From Adineta steineri (lineage: Eukaryota; Rotifera; Eurotatoria; Adinetida; Adinetidae), in NCBI GenBank assembly GCA_905250115.1, contig CAJNOI010000019.1, positions 680,030-744,029 on the forward strand: DNA of 64,000 nucleotides, read 5' to 3'. The position numbers were made by a program, and so were the translations under genes. The notes beneath the pieces are model-generated. The model did not search any database, was not told the DNA's origin, and saw only the letters and a list, made by a program, of their open reading frames with translations. Of this stretch, positions 18,351 through 29,065 are shown piece after piece. Positions within the stretch are counted from its first letter, which is position 1; each line of letters begins with the position of its first letter.

Positions 18351-18763
18351 GTATGAAACAATAAGAAATTTAAAATGATTAATGAACTTCAAAATGAAAA
18401 TTATAATTAATGAACCTTTCAAAAACTAGATATTATATTTCTTGTACACAAAGTAGAAAACACTTGAACATAGTGTCAGATATGTCAAATTGTTATACTA
18501 AATGTGAAATTAGTGCAGCCTTTTCCCTTGGAAAGAAAGCAATGCATTGAGCATCATAATTTTGAAGCTATAATAAGAAGCAGATGGGAAGTTAAAACAA
18601 AGAGGTTTACCTTGTATTCATGATAGCTGTCGATGATTGTATTGAGACGTGTACAAACATTTTCCATGGAACAAAAAATACTCAATGTACTCATATGATC
18701 CAGAATCCGATACATAAGTTCAACGGGTAGTGTAAGAAGAGATAGAACACTTTTGCCAGACAT
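16962..18763 (-). CDS. F-box protein with ten single-exon leucine-rich repeats
   Basis: The first exon, from the ATG at 18763, encodes an F-box (SLLTLPVELMYRILDHMSTL...VCTRLNTII), the Skp1-binding module of SCF ubiquitin ligases. A short second exon near 18570-18500 (LQNYDAQCIAFFPREKAA) is likely. Ten exons of about 84 bp then each encode exactly one 28-residue ribonuclease-inhibitor-type LRR of the form TLTTLNLxxNxIGDQGAxxL followed by AxALQxNK. All begin after AG with ACACTC-like sequence and end before GTAA. The final exon adds a short tail and stops at 16962-16964. Introns are about 45-65 bp. LRRs of this class form a curved binding surface, so the protein is probably an SCF substrate receptor. 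Exon 2 boundaries are uncertain. Confidence 0.8.
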
Positions 18764-18997
18764 TGATGAAAATTGTTAGATTATTAGCTGCCTTTAAATG
18801 TATGTTTGTTTGTTACAGAACACGAATAATTGGAAGTTTTTGTTTTTTAAGTAAGTTAACGTTCGCTTTGTGTCACATGTTTCTTCATGATTGTGCAATT
18901 ATTTATTATTAAAAGAAATACAAATGGATGACATCAATGATGAAATATGAATACATGCCATATAGTGACACCTTTTATTTACATGTCATCTCTCACA

Positions 18998-19041
18998 TTG
19001 AGGGTGTGTGTGGGATCGCTTTGTTACACCCACACCCTCAA
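18998..19041. repeat. telomere-like hairpin, compact
   Basis: TTGAGGGTGTGTGTGGG and TTACACCCACACCCTCAA are nearly perfect inverse arms separated by about 10 bases. This is the clearest short hairpin of the family. It lies between two divergently transcribed genes (LRR gene and ankyrin gene); the rest of 18764-19443 shows no gene. Confidence 0.8.
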
Positions 19042-19443
19042 AATTCAGCTCATCATCTTACTATGTTCGTTCGCAATATTGTGTGATTAAAATAGTCTTC
19101 AAATAAATATAGATGACGCTCTTTCATTCTACTGTATTCCTATGTACAATACAAACGAACTGAATATCCTCCTTCTGTCTTTAATGATGTGGTAACTCGT
19201 ATTAACAAATAATGCGGAATATGTATGATTAGCGACCCCTTTTCGAGTTTTCTTTTACAAGTTTTTTCCATTTTGATCTAAAACAATCCTAGTTTTTTTT
19301 GTATTGATTTGAAATAGTATTGATATTGGAACTATTTGACATATGCCTCCGTGGATAATAAACATCAATAATGGCGAATGTCAATAGAAGTGAATGTATT
19401 TATACAATAGCTGATACATACATTACAAATTTATAAATCAAAA

Positions 19444-20325
19444 ATGAGCTCGACTATTGCATTACAATTAGAAGAGAACGGCAATGCTGAAGATAAATAT
19501 GGTATGACACATGTCTGTCGTGCTATAAAAAGTGGTAACAAAGATCTTGTTCTTGCTTACATAAAACAAGGTCTCGATATGAATTATAAAAATTCAGTTG
19601 ATGGTGTAACAGCATTTATTCGTGCATGTAACTCAGAAAATATTGATATGGTTCAATTTCTTATCGATCACGTCAAAAATCTCAATGTTAATTTAACCGA
19701 TAGAAATGGTAATTCAGCACTTTATTATTCATGTCAATATGGTCATAATGAAATTGTCCATTTGATTCTTGAAAAAACGAAACCTAAAGTTACATTGAGT
19801 ACTATCGAAAAGGCATTGCCAATGATGAAAGATAGTGTTATGAAAGAACTTATTGATCATTATATAGCTGACATGAACAACAATCCAGGAGAACTTGTCA
19901 ATGTTATTGCAAAAGGACCTGCATCACTTGCTCTTTTACAATATGTATCCGCCAAAACTAGTGATAGATGTAATGTTCTTGATGAAAGTATCTTTCTTTC
20001 GGCATGTCAGTCACATGGTAACATCGAAATGATTACTTGGCTATTAAACGACCGCGGATATCAGTCAGTAATCAATACATGTACTGATTCTGATGGTCGC
20101 ACAGGACTTATGCTTGCAGTTCTGCGACATGCGGAGTCCGTTGTAGAACTACTACTAGCACATGGAGCTAATCCATATATAAAAGATCGTGGTAATATGA
20201 ATGCTATCGATTTGGCCAACACAAGTTATGATGACGGGGCCGATTACATGCGCATACGAGATCCACCTGATGAAGTTGTCAGAATTATTAATCTTCTTAC
20301 TAAATATGAAAATCATCAGAACTAA
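19444..20325 (+). CDS. ankyrin-repeat protein, single exon
   Basis: 293 aa, beginning MSSTIALQLEENGNAED. Ankyrin repeats are recognisable at about residues 20-50 (GMTHVCRAIKSGNKDLVLAY), 55-90 (DGVTAFIRACNSENIDMVQF), 90-120 (NGNSALYYSCQYGHNEIVHL) and 220-265 (GRTGLMLAVLRHAESVVELL, then AHGANPYIKDRG). A less regular middle section probably contains one or two degenerate repeats. No other domain, signal peptide or membrane segment is visible, so a cytoplasmic protein-protein adaptor is the natural inference. The frame is intact, and the ATG follows an in-frame upstream stop. It is intronless, unlike most neighbours. Confidence 0.8.
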   Translation: MSSTIALQLEENGNAEDKYGMTHVCRAIKSGNKDLVLAYIKQGLDMNYKNSVDGVTAFIRACNSENIDMVQFLIDHVKNLNVNLTDRNGNSALYYSCQYGHNEIVHLILEKTKPKVTLSTIEKALPMMKDSVMKELIDHYIADMNNNPGELVNVIAKGPASLALLQYVSAKTSDRCNVLDESIFLSACQSHGNIEMITWLLNDRGYQSVINTCTDSDGRTGLMLAVLRHAESVVELLLAHGANPYIKDRGNMNAIDLANTSYDDGADYMRIRDPPDEVVRIINLLTKYENHQN

Positions 20326-20490
20326 TTCATCTTCGAACGGTTATTGTGTTCGAAATCAAATGTTAAGCATGGTTTTATCTGTAATCTAACAAAGACTCGT
20401 AAAAAATTTAGAACTTCTTATCGAACTGATGATGATTTGAATGCATCAAAAAAAAACATTGCTAACGTAATCCCTACAGGATTAAAATAT

Positions 20491-20609
20491 GAAACACGAA
20501 CTAGCTACTATAACATCAGTTAATGCCAATTAATAACGTCTATCACAATCTGTGGGACGTGCAAATTTCTACCTTTAAACAATTCAACACTCTTTTTAGT
20601 TCGTGTTTC
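20491..20609. repeat. 13-bp perfect inverted repeat, 119 bp across
   Basis: GAAACACGAACTA at 20491-20503 is exactly inverted as TAGTTCGTGTTTC at 20597-20609. The interior is non-coding. It could be a small MITE or a structured 3' region of the ankyrin gene about 170 bases upstream. Confidence 0.55.
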
Positions 20610-20817
20610 ACAAAAGTAGTTAATACAATCTCTGTTAGATTCAAATATAAAACACTCGAACTGATTACTTGAACTGAAAACGAGTTAATAGTGTACTGTT
20701 TGTTGCATTAGAGAAGAGAGTGCTAATCTCTCTTTATTATTTTCAATTCTTTTTTTATTATGTATTTTTACACAAACATAATATAAACTATTTCCTCTGT
20801 TATTTATAATGTACAGG

Positions 20818-20965
20818 ATCTATGAAAGATAAAATATCATATCCTACTGGTGTCTATTATGATGAAGCTAATCAACATTTATTGTTGTTGATGAAAGTAA
20901 TGAAAGCTAGGAAGCATAGTTTAATTGAATCATTCCTCTCGCTTTTATTTGAGAATGTAGTAGAT
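20818..20965 (+). pseudogene. NHL-repeat relic with a frameshift
   Basis: YPTGVYYDEANQHL is the start of a typical NHL (six-bladed propeller) repeat. A one-base shift within the following TTG run restores VVDESNE, the expected continuation. Stops follow soon after. No other blades are found nearby, so this is an isolated fragment of an NHL-repeat gene. Confidence 0.55.
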
Positions 20966-21321
20966 GGGTATGTTGCTTATTATTCTGATTATGAAATTTC
21001 AAAAATATGAACTGTATTTCAATTAGAATATTTTGCTAACTGAAATGAGTTTTTGTACGATGAATATAAATTTGTTTAGAAAACCAACACATCATGAAAT
21101 AAGATAATTTATTTAAATAAACAATAAAATAGACACCGAAATGGGAAGACTTCTTTGATTGGTATCATATCGCCTCAAACATCTTGAGGTTGGAGTAGAT
21201 ATGGATGTGAGTAAATAGTAGTGTCGTATTTTTCCTATAGTCTCATCAACAGCCTTACGACGAAAAAAATACATTAAAATACAGGTAGTTTTATTTGTAT
21301 AACGAAATTTTTCACTATACA

Positions 21322-23419
21322 TTATTTAGTATTAGGTATGAAAAAAGTTGAAAATGTTTCTAAATCTTGGTCAGTTTGTTCGATATTGTTTTGATTAGCT
21401 GCCTGTTTCGCAATATATGCATTTTTGTCGAGCCATATAGATAAAGAACCACTTTTTAATCGATAGCTATAATATTCATTTTCATGTTGGAACCGTTGGA
21501 TAGCAACAGAAGGATCATCGGAAGTATTCATGTATAATTTGATGCTTGAACGATATCCAACGTTTTGAATGGCCTTACTCATTTGAGTCACCGTGGATAC
21601 GGAAACTGTCAAATGTCTTATATGATCAAGAATTAGTGAAAATGTTTTTATATCTCGATCACGTGTGCTCATACCACGCGTCATTTTGAGTGAGTGAACA
21701 TTCGGTGTTAGTTTCAGCAATGAACAAATATTAATCATTAGATTCGGATCGTAATCGGATGCTTCGCCAGTTTCTATAGATATTTTAGTTAAATATGATA
21801 GATTGATGAGAGATGAAAGAACTCGAAGTGAATATGTTGGCCAATTATGATTAAGACTCAATTTGAGATAATCAACTTTAGTAAACATTGGAGCACTTGG
21901 TAAATTATTCTATAGAAACCAAAGATATTTTAATGTATAAAGTTACTGAAGACAAATTATTCTGTACACAACGGTGACAACAAACATAGTGAGATAGTAA
22001 ACTAATGTGTCTAAGTAGTCGCCGAACAACACAAGTCTGCTTGATAGCTCCTCACATATTTGACTATTGAGTATTATTTTGTGAAAGAAGAAATAATCTT
22101 ATAAATAGTGCGATAAGTTGCTCATTAGTCGAAAATCTCAGTGAAAGTCTCTTATTATGTTTCGAAGTTACAAAGAATACATAAAAAGGTTCAATAACAA
22201 TAAAAGTTATTTTTAATCATACCTGGAATGAAGTTACTGAAAACATTTTTTGAGATAAGTTCAAATACACGTTGCGTATTCCATCCATGATGATTGTGTT
22301 ACTGATTGTTGGTACTGATGTTGAACGCGAGAATCGCTTTGATTCGAGGTTATATCGGAATTGAGGATCATACATCGATGATGAATAAAGCATGAGATGT
22401 TGTGAATTCGTGCCGTAATCACATATGACAAACCAACGTTTAGTTTCCGTCCAGAATGTTGTTCGAAATGGAGCAATCAACTGTTCAATATAAGCAGGAG
22501 TAGTGACCATCTGAAAGGTTTCGGTAAGAAAAAATTCAAATTTGCTCAATAACACTAATCTTGTTTCGATGAAGTTTTGCCATTGAGATAGATGCGACAT
22601 AAAATCACGTATATAGACACATCGCACGAGACGAAGATGTTCTAGTGCTGGTGTTTGTGAAAGAAGGAGTTCGAGCATAAGCATATTAATTGTACAATAT
22701 TTGAATGTCAATGAAGATAATTGATGAAATGATGTCGGATTTGCTAGTTCAGGCATTGAGGCATTCATATTAGCCATACACAATTTTTCTACTACTAAGG
22801 TTCGTAGATTTGGTAAATGATAAAGAATGTTACAATATGCATCGCAAGTGTCACAATGAATCTCCAAATGTTGTATCGTACATTCAACAGGCCACACTAT
22901 TTCAGATATATCAATGTCCACAATATCTAAAGTGAGTTTTCGAAGAGTACGCAGACAGACAGTGGATGACAGATCATCTATAATTGTATTGTTTTTAGTA
23001 AATTCTTCTTTTGAAACAATGATTAGTTCAATGATTTCTAATTTATGAACATCTCTTAAAACCATACTTAAGTAACGGTCATCAATTTCGAGAAGAGTCA
23101 AAGAGCGAAGTTTAGTAAATTGTTCGATTCGAAAGCGCGACAGAAAACATCCAATTTGACCAGGTGTTTCATCGTCATCAGAAAGTGTCAGAAACTTGAT
23201 ATTCTCAGGTGGAATAATATTACAAATATAATGAAAATCAGATTTTAAAATAGATTTAAAGTTGATATCGAATTCATCGTACATATTAACCATATTGTGG
23301 AATCGTTTGCATACAAGACGAAATGAATGAACAATTGTTTGTGTATCGAGGTGACGAAAAATAAGGTGAATAAGTTCAAGCGGTAATATACAAAATAATG
23401 AATCTTGTTCGACAGACAT
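21322..23419 (-). CDS. F-box protein with an LRR-like C-terminal region
   Basis: Two exons: 23419-22223 and 21909-21322, joined in frame across an intron of about 310 bp, long for this locus. The protein is about 594 aa. The F-box lies at residues 10-50 (CILPLELIHLIFRHLDTQTI, RLVCKRFHNMV). A long region rich in leucine-rich strands follows (FTKLRSLTLLEIDD, LPNLRTLVVEKLC, LEHLRLVRCVYI) but lacks the tight 28-residue periodicity of the upstream LRR gene. The second exon continues the same style (KLTPNVHSLKMTRG). It is likely an SCF ubiquitin-ligase receptor; the target is unknown. It differs from the 16962-18763 gene in architecture, so the two are not recent tandem copies. Confidence 0.8.
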
Positions 23420-24844
23420 GCTACTGTAAAAATGAATCTTTTGTTAAAATATAATTTCTATCGAATCTGAGAGGGCAGAAAAAAATATTTGTTCTTTTCT
23501 AAAATATAATTGAGAAAAAAATAAACTGTACAACGTCCGCGTGTGTGTATGAGAGAAAATTGAATAAATGATCTTATTTATTTCTAAGTAATTCAATTGC
23601 TACATTAATTGTTTTATAATTATTGTCAAAGAAAATCTTATTTTCGATCAATTACTGATTATCAGACAACGGTTTCAATTTCTTCACAGTAAATGTATTC
23701 AAAAGAATTACACACTTCTTAATTTTTTCAAACTTGTACAACACTTTTTTTATTTTTGCTTGCTGCTTGCCTACCAAGCGACACTGTTTTTATATTTTAA
23801 AGAACACGTGTGTTATTTTTTCTATTCTCATTCAGTAACACGGGTGTGGGTGTGGCTATGAATACTGTATTTACATAGATAGAAGCCATATTAATACTCT
23901 TGATAATGTCTTTTTATTTTTATAGTTAAGTAAAGAATGATAATATGTGTTTTGAACACATTCCTATCGATGCTGAAAACTGCATAATCTATGAATCTAA
24001 ACAAAACAAAAGACGTATACAGTCTATTCTTAATATGAGACACGATGTGTCCATTTATTCTACAATATGTACAAAATAATTTATAGTTTAAAGAATCGTT
24101 CTCAATACATTATAATCAAGACATTCACATAGAATATATAGTTTAATAAAAATTATATTTATTATTAGCACGATTATACTGACATCTGTATGATTTATTT
24201 TACTTACTATCGACTAATATTAAAGTTTGTGCAATATATATCAAAATGTTCTATTTCAAATACAAGAATATTGTTAACACTATAATTTGTAATGTAGAAA
24301 CAAATCGTCCATTCTTATTTTTCTTCTGATTGATTGATTGATTCAGTGTCTTCGGAATGATTAATATACAATTGTTGTGAACCTCACTGATGAAATAACA
24401 AGATGATGAATGACACAGAGAAAGAAAAAGAAACAATTTTTTCTTTTTCTTTCCAGATTCTATCGATGAAAAAGTGTCACCTACACATTAACTTACCGAA
24501 GTACTTGCACCAACACAGGTAACACAAAGTTGGAAAGAAAAAAATTTAAAAAAAGTAGCATGTTGGCTTCGTTCTGTTTGGTTCATTTTAATGTTATAAA
24601 TAACTGCTTTTTCTTAGTTTTTCTTTCTTTCTCTGTTATATTTTGCAACTGTGTTCTCAATAGTAACTAGGTACATTTTGCTTTCACATTGCGACAAAAT
24701 AACACCAACACTGTGTATCAAAGAAAAATCGAGAAAAAATAAATCGTTGCCCATATAAATCAATACTGTAATCTCTATTTTTATTCAAATCACCACACTC
24801 ATTTGCAAGATCACATTCATCGTCCAGTTACAACTCACACTAAT
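23420..24844. other. intergenic region between divergent genes
   Basis: Presumed promoters of the F-box and ART-TPR genes. It contains one arm of the telomere-like motif (CGGGTGTGGGTGTGG, 23841-23855) and, at about 24755, ATATAAAT, which could serve as a TATA element about 90 bp before the ART-TPR start. No gene supported. Confidence 0.45.
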
Positions 24845-27265
24845 ATGGCCGTACAAGAATCACAGGAAAATGTTAGCTCAACCTTGAGTTCAGGCGCATC
24901 TAATACAGCTTTTACAACAACAGCGCCATCAACACGTCAGCGTATGGCTCAAAATTATCTATTGGTTTGGGTCGATCAAAACATTGATCAAATCAGCAAA
25001 GATTGTCAAGATACATTGGCACAACTCCGAGCTGTAGTGAACGATGTCACTATATGTACCCAACCAGACGAATGTATCGCGTTTCTCGATAAACACAATG
25101 ATGAAAAAACTTTCGTCATTACACCGGGATACTTAGGTCAACATTTAGTTCCTGAAATCCATAGCATGCCAAAATTAGATGCCATTTACATATTTTGTGG
25201 CAACATATCTAATCACCAACAATGGACCAAAGGTTGGAACAAAATTAAAGGTGTTCATGACAATATCAAGGATCTTTGCGACGCAATAAAGGGAGGTATC
25301 AAACAAGTTAATCAAGATTCAATTCCTGTTAGCTTTGTCACGGTGAATCAACTGGAACCAAATTACATGTACACACAAATTTTCAAGGATATTCTGCTTG
25401 AAATGAAACATGATTACAATCAAGCCATCCATATCTTAGCGGTTTATTGTTACAAATGTTATTCAGGGAATATTAATGAATTAAATGTTGTTGATGAATT
25501 TAAAAGTAATTATCGTCCAGAACAAGCTATCTGGTGGTATACACGTGAGTGTTTTACCTATCAAATGCTCAATCGAGCACTTCGAACATTAGATGCCGAT
25601 ACAATTATTAATATGGGATTTTTTATACGTGATCTCCATGAACAACTTCATCAGCTACATGAACAACAACTTCCGAATTATCATGGTAAGCCTTTCATAG
25701 TTTATCGAGGACAAGGTTTGTTGAAAACTGATTTCGATAAACTCAAGAATACGAAAGGTGGTCTTATGTCGTTTAATAACTTTTTATCTACCAGTACCAA
25801 ACGAGATGTTTCCCATCAATTTGCCAAAGGTGCCTTACGAAATACAGATATGGTGGGAATACTTTTTATAATGACAATTGATCCTTGTGTCTCATCAACA
25901 CCATTTGCCTCTATTAAGGAGGCTAGTTATTTCAAGGAAGAAGAAGAAATTCTCTTCTCAATGCACACCGTCTTCCGAATAGATGATATTAAACAAATGG
26001 ACAACAATGATCGACTTTATCAGGTAGAACTTCACCTAACTGCTGATGATGATGAACAACTTCAGCGACTGACTGAATGTATAAGCAACGAGGTTGCGGG
26101 TGGCACAGGATGGCAACGATTGGGTAATTTATTACTAAAAACAGGTCATTTCAATAAAGCTGAAGAACTATATAAAGTACTACTTGAACAGCCATTGAAC
26201 GATAGCGATAAAGCACTTTATTTTAACAATCTCGGAACTGTCAAAAAGAATCAAGGTGATTATGGACAGGCTATAGATTATTACAAACAAGGACTTGAAA
26301 TGTATGAGAAAACTCTTCCAGCAAATCATCCTTCGTTAGCTACTTCCTATAACAACATCGGTAGTGTGTACGATCACCTGGGAGAAGCCTCGAAAGCACT
26401 TTCATTTTATGAAACAGCACTTGGAATCTGGCAAAATGCTCTTCCTACTAATCATCCATCGTTGGCTATTTCCTACAACAACATTGGTTTAGTGTATGAT
26501 AACATGGGAGAATACTCGAAAGCGTGTTCATTGTACGAAAAAGCACTTGAAATTCAAGAAAAAACTCTTCCTGAAAATCATCCTTCGTTGGCTACTTCAT
26601 ACAACAACATTGGAACTGTGTATAAGAATATGGGAGAGTACTCAAAAGCGTGTTCATTTTACGAGAAAGCACTTGAAAATCAAGAAAAGACTCTTCCTGC
26701 TAATCATCCTTCGTTAGCTATCTCTTACAGTAACATCGGTGGCGTATATGCTAAGATGGGAGAGTACTCGAAAACACTATCATTTTACGAAAAAACAAAT
26801 GAAATCTGGGAAAAAACTCTTCCTGCAAATCATCCTTCGTTAGCTACTTCTTACAGCAACATTGGTTTAGTGTATGAAAACATGGGAGAGTACTCGAAAG
26901 CGCTTTTATTTTACGAAAAAACACTTGAAATCGACGAAAAAACTCTCCCTGAAAATCACCCTTCGTTGGCTATTTCCTACAACAACATTGGTTTGGTATA
27001 TGATAATATGGGAGAGTATTTGAAAGCACTTTCATGGTACGAAAAAGCACTTGAAATTCAAGGAAAAACTCTTCCTGAAAATCATCCTCACTTAGCTGGT
27101 TCCTACAGCAACCTCGGTAATCTATATTATAATATGACAGAATATTCGAGAGCACTCTCATTTTTTGAACGAGCTCTTGACATATGGCAGCGTGCACTAC
27201 CTCCAACTCATCCTCAACTTAACATTGTGAAAGAGAGTATTGAAATTGTAAAAACGAAATTATAA
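24845..27265 (+). CDS. ADP-ribosyltransferase-TPR fusion protein
   Basis: 806 aa, intronless, from the ATG at 24845; the frame is open upstream but without an ATG. Residues about 40-200 form an N-terminal region with no family I can name. Residues about 280-400 carry an arginine-specific (R-S-E class) mono-ADP-ribosyltransferase fold: FIVYRGQG supplies the NAD-binding Arg, FLSTSTKRD the STS motif, and KEEEEILFS the E-x-E type catalytic glutamates. Residues about 420-780 are one degenerate and eight regular 42-residue kinesin-light-chain-type TPRs (SYNNIGLVYDNMGEYSKAL, then a TLPENHPSLA linker). ART-TPR fusions of this type are abundant in bdelloids. The enzyme probably modifies protein arginines with ADP-ribose from NAD, with the TPRs choosing the partner. 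No signal peptide is visible, so it is probably cytoplasmic. Confidence 0.88.
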   Translation: MAVQESQENVSSTLSSGASNTAFTTTAPSTRQRMAQNYLLVWVDQNIDQISKDCQDTLAQLRAVVNDVTICTQPDECIAFLDKHNDEKTFVITPGYLGQHLVPEIHSMPKLDAIYIFCGNISNHQQWTKGWNKIKGVHDNIKDLCDAIKGGIKQVNQDSIPVSFVTVNQLEPNYMYTQIFKDILLEMKHDYNQAIHILAVYCYKCYSGNINELNVVDEFKSNYRPEQAIWWYTRECFTYQMLNRALRTLDADTIINMGFFIRDLHEQLHQLHEQQLPNYHGKPFIVYRGQGLLKTDFDKLKNTKGGLMSFNNFLSTSTKRDVSHQFAKGALRNTDMVGILFIMTIDPCVSSTPFASIKEASYFKEEEEILFSMHTVFRIDDIKQMDNNDRLYQVELHLTADDDEQLQRLTECISNEVAGGTGWQRLGNLLLKTGHFNKAEELYKVLLEQPLNDSDKALYFNNLGTVKKNQGDYGQAIDYYKQGLEMYEKTLPANHPSLATSYNNIGSVYDHLGEASKALSFYETALGIWQNALPTNHPSLAISYNNIGLVYDNMGEYSKACSLYEKALEIQEKTLPENHPSLATSYNNIGTVYKNMGEYSKACSFYEKALENQEKTLPANHPSLAISYSNIGGVYAKMGEYSKTLSFYEKTNEIWEKTLPANHPSLATSYSNIGLVYENMGEYSKALLFYEKTLEIDEKTLPENHPSLAISYNNIGLVYDNMGEYLKALSWYEKALEIQGKTLPENHPHLAGSYSNLGNLYYNMTEYSRALSFFERALDIWQRALPPTHPQLNIVKESIEIVKTKL
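26200..27190 (+). repeat. 126-bp tandem repeats coding 42-residue TPRs
   Basis: Eight units within the ART-TPR gene. Six consecutive units alternate between SLATSY and SLAISY at the helix A start, a 252-bp higher-order period suggesting expansion by two-unit steps. Two units are near-identical over AISYNNIGLVYDNMGEY. Confidence 0.85.
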
Positions 27266-27399
27266 CTTTTGGTTTGGATAAATAAAAGAATATTTTCTTT
27301 TTGCGTAAAAGAAAAATAATTGTACTTCTTTTTCTATTTACTTGCGTGCGCCTACAGAGAACATTTATGTAAATAATAGAAACGCACTGGATATAGCCG

Positions 27400-27474
27400 A
27401 TCGGGTGAGTGTGTCTTTGAATGTAAGTCTTTTTCACTTTTTCACCTACACTCACACCCTCCAGATGGTTTTAT
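27400..27474. repeat. telomere-like fold-back motif (degenerate)
   Basis: CGGGTGAGTGTGTCTTTG faces CACCTACACTCACACCCTCC about 40 bases later. It is intergenic, downstream of the ART-TPR gene. The rest of 27266-27930 shows no convincing gene. Confidence 0.5.
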
Positions 27475-27933
27475 CTTGCCGAAATGATTGTTCTTTGAAG
27501 AATATGAAAATTCTGTTTTTGTTTCTCTTTTGAAAATCATAGTTTAAATTAGGTGTGGCTGGGATGTGATTTGAATGAGTATAATCAATATAGGTGTTAT
27601 ATATCCATCTTGCATCGAAACCCATATCCATCATCAAGACAGCTCTTCGTTGAATCATCAGTATTGAAACATTTTTCATAGTATTGTTATCAGTGAATGT
27701 GTTGAAAAAAAGAATACTTTCGATTTAGTTAAACCATGTATATAGTTACATCCAGCGCACAATATTTGACATAGGATGAAACAAAATAATTAAAAAAAAC
27801 AAATTATCTTCGATATGAAGCGTCAGCAATGTATAATAAAATTTCAATTATATAAATCTTTCTCTTTCACTCATATCATATATCAATAGATACTAGAAAA
27901 ATTATTCTATTTTTTTCTTGCTTCAAATTCTGG

Positions 27934-27940
27934 TATAAAA
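27934..27940 (+). promoter_or_regulatory. TATA box of the peptidoglycan recognition gene
   Basis: TATAAAA in the context CTGGTATAAAAGTTAAAG lies 57 bases before the ATG at 27997, leaving about 30 bases for a transcription start and short leader. Confidence 0.5.
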
Positions 27941-27996
27941 GTTAAAGAGTATTCTAATATTCGATACACATTTTTCTTCTTTTTTCATTACAAGTA

Positions 27997-29065
27997 ATGC
28001 TTTTTTTGCTTGCTATTGCTGCTCTTTTGGCTACACCTATTGTGGGTAAGATGAGAAGAGAATGGAATATCATGGTGATAATATATATATTTATTTTATT
28101 CGTGTTAAGGTGATTCGTGTCAATCATACAATCATCCTACATATGGCAAAACTGGTAAATGTATTAAAACTTCCAACTGTCCGAATTCTCTTTACATATC
28201 AAATTTATGTGAAAGTCAACCAGCTGATGTAAAATGCTGCTTCTCGTCTGGCACGTCTACTGGAAGTAGGTTTATAATTAAAAATTGTAGATATAAATCG
28301 AAGATTGATGTTTTAATTAGCTGGTAGCTGTCCAACCATCGTCAGTCGTGCTAGTTGGGGTGCCCGAGCAGCAAAAAGTAAAACGAATATGGCTACTCCC
28401 GTCTCTCATGTCGTTATCCATCATACAACTGGTGCTACTTGCACAACAAAAGCTTCATGTATAACGAAAATGAAAGGATTTCAAAATTATCATATGGATA
28501 GCAATGGTAATTTATAATGAAACAACGTTTTTTTTTCAATAAATTAAAGGATTTCTATTCATTTTTAGCTTGGGCCGATATTGGATATAACTTTTTAGTT
28601 GGTGAAGACGGTAATGTTTACGAAGGACGAGGATGGTCATTAGTCGGTGCTCATTGTATTGGTTATAATTCTAAATCTATCGGTACAGTATGATTTGATC
28701 TGTAGTTGTCGACTCTATGTTTGATGTTACAGGTATTTCGGTTATCGGGGATTATACTTCGCGTAAACCAAGTACAGCAGCTCTGAGTGCAGTGAAAGCT
28801 CTGATTAAATGTGGTATTTCCAAAGGTATTATTCGAAGTAATTATGTTCTTCGAGGACATCGGTTCGTATGAATATTATTCGATGAATTCATTTTAATAA
28901 ATTTGATTCTTTGATTTTTCTAGTGACCTTGATAGTACTAGCTGTCCTGGTAATTCTTTCTATGCAGAAATTAAAACATGGGCTGCTTATCGATCAGTTC
29001 AACGAATCAGTTCAACTCCTTCATTTAATTTTCCTGAAGATTATCTTGTTATGCGAGATATGTAA
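27997..29065 (+). CDS. secreted peptidoglycan recognition protein (N-acetylmuramoyl-L-alanine amidase)
   Basis: About six short exons with 50-65-bp introns; the first is 27997-28045 and the second begins at 28110. A signal peptide ([17 protein letters not shown]) is followed by a compact Cys-rich segment (about six Cys, ending VKCCFS). Then comes a PGRP/amidase-2 domain starting [13 protein letters not shown]. The zinc ligands and catalytic residues are all present: His of VVIHHTT, Tyr of [11 protein letters not shown], His of LRGHRDLDSTS and Cys of SCPG. It should therefore cleave the amide between muramic acid and L-alanine in bacterial peptidoglycan, outside the cell, as an immune or digestive amidase rather than a binding-only receptor. 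[20 protein letters not shown] is the usual family core. The end is the TAA at 29063-29065. Confidence 0.92.

Noticed and set aside
21113..21322. 69-codon frame just after the second F-box gene
   Set aside because: It lies downstream of the gene's stop, has no domain, and its composition fits non-coding AT-rich DNA.
26970..27206. Antisense open frame across the TPR repeats
   Set aside because: It is the shadow of a low-stop repeat array; the sense frame has clear TPR periodicity.
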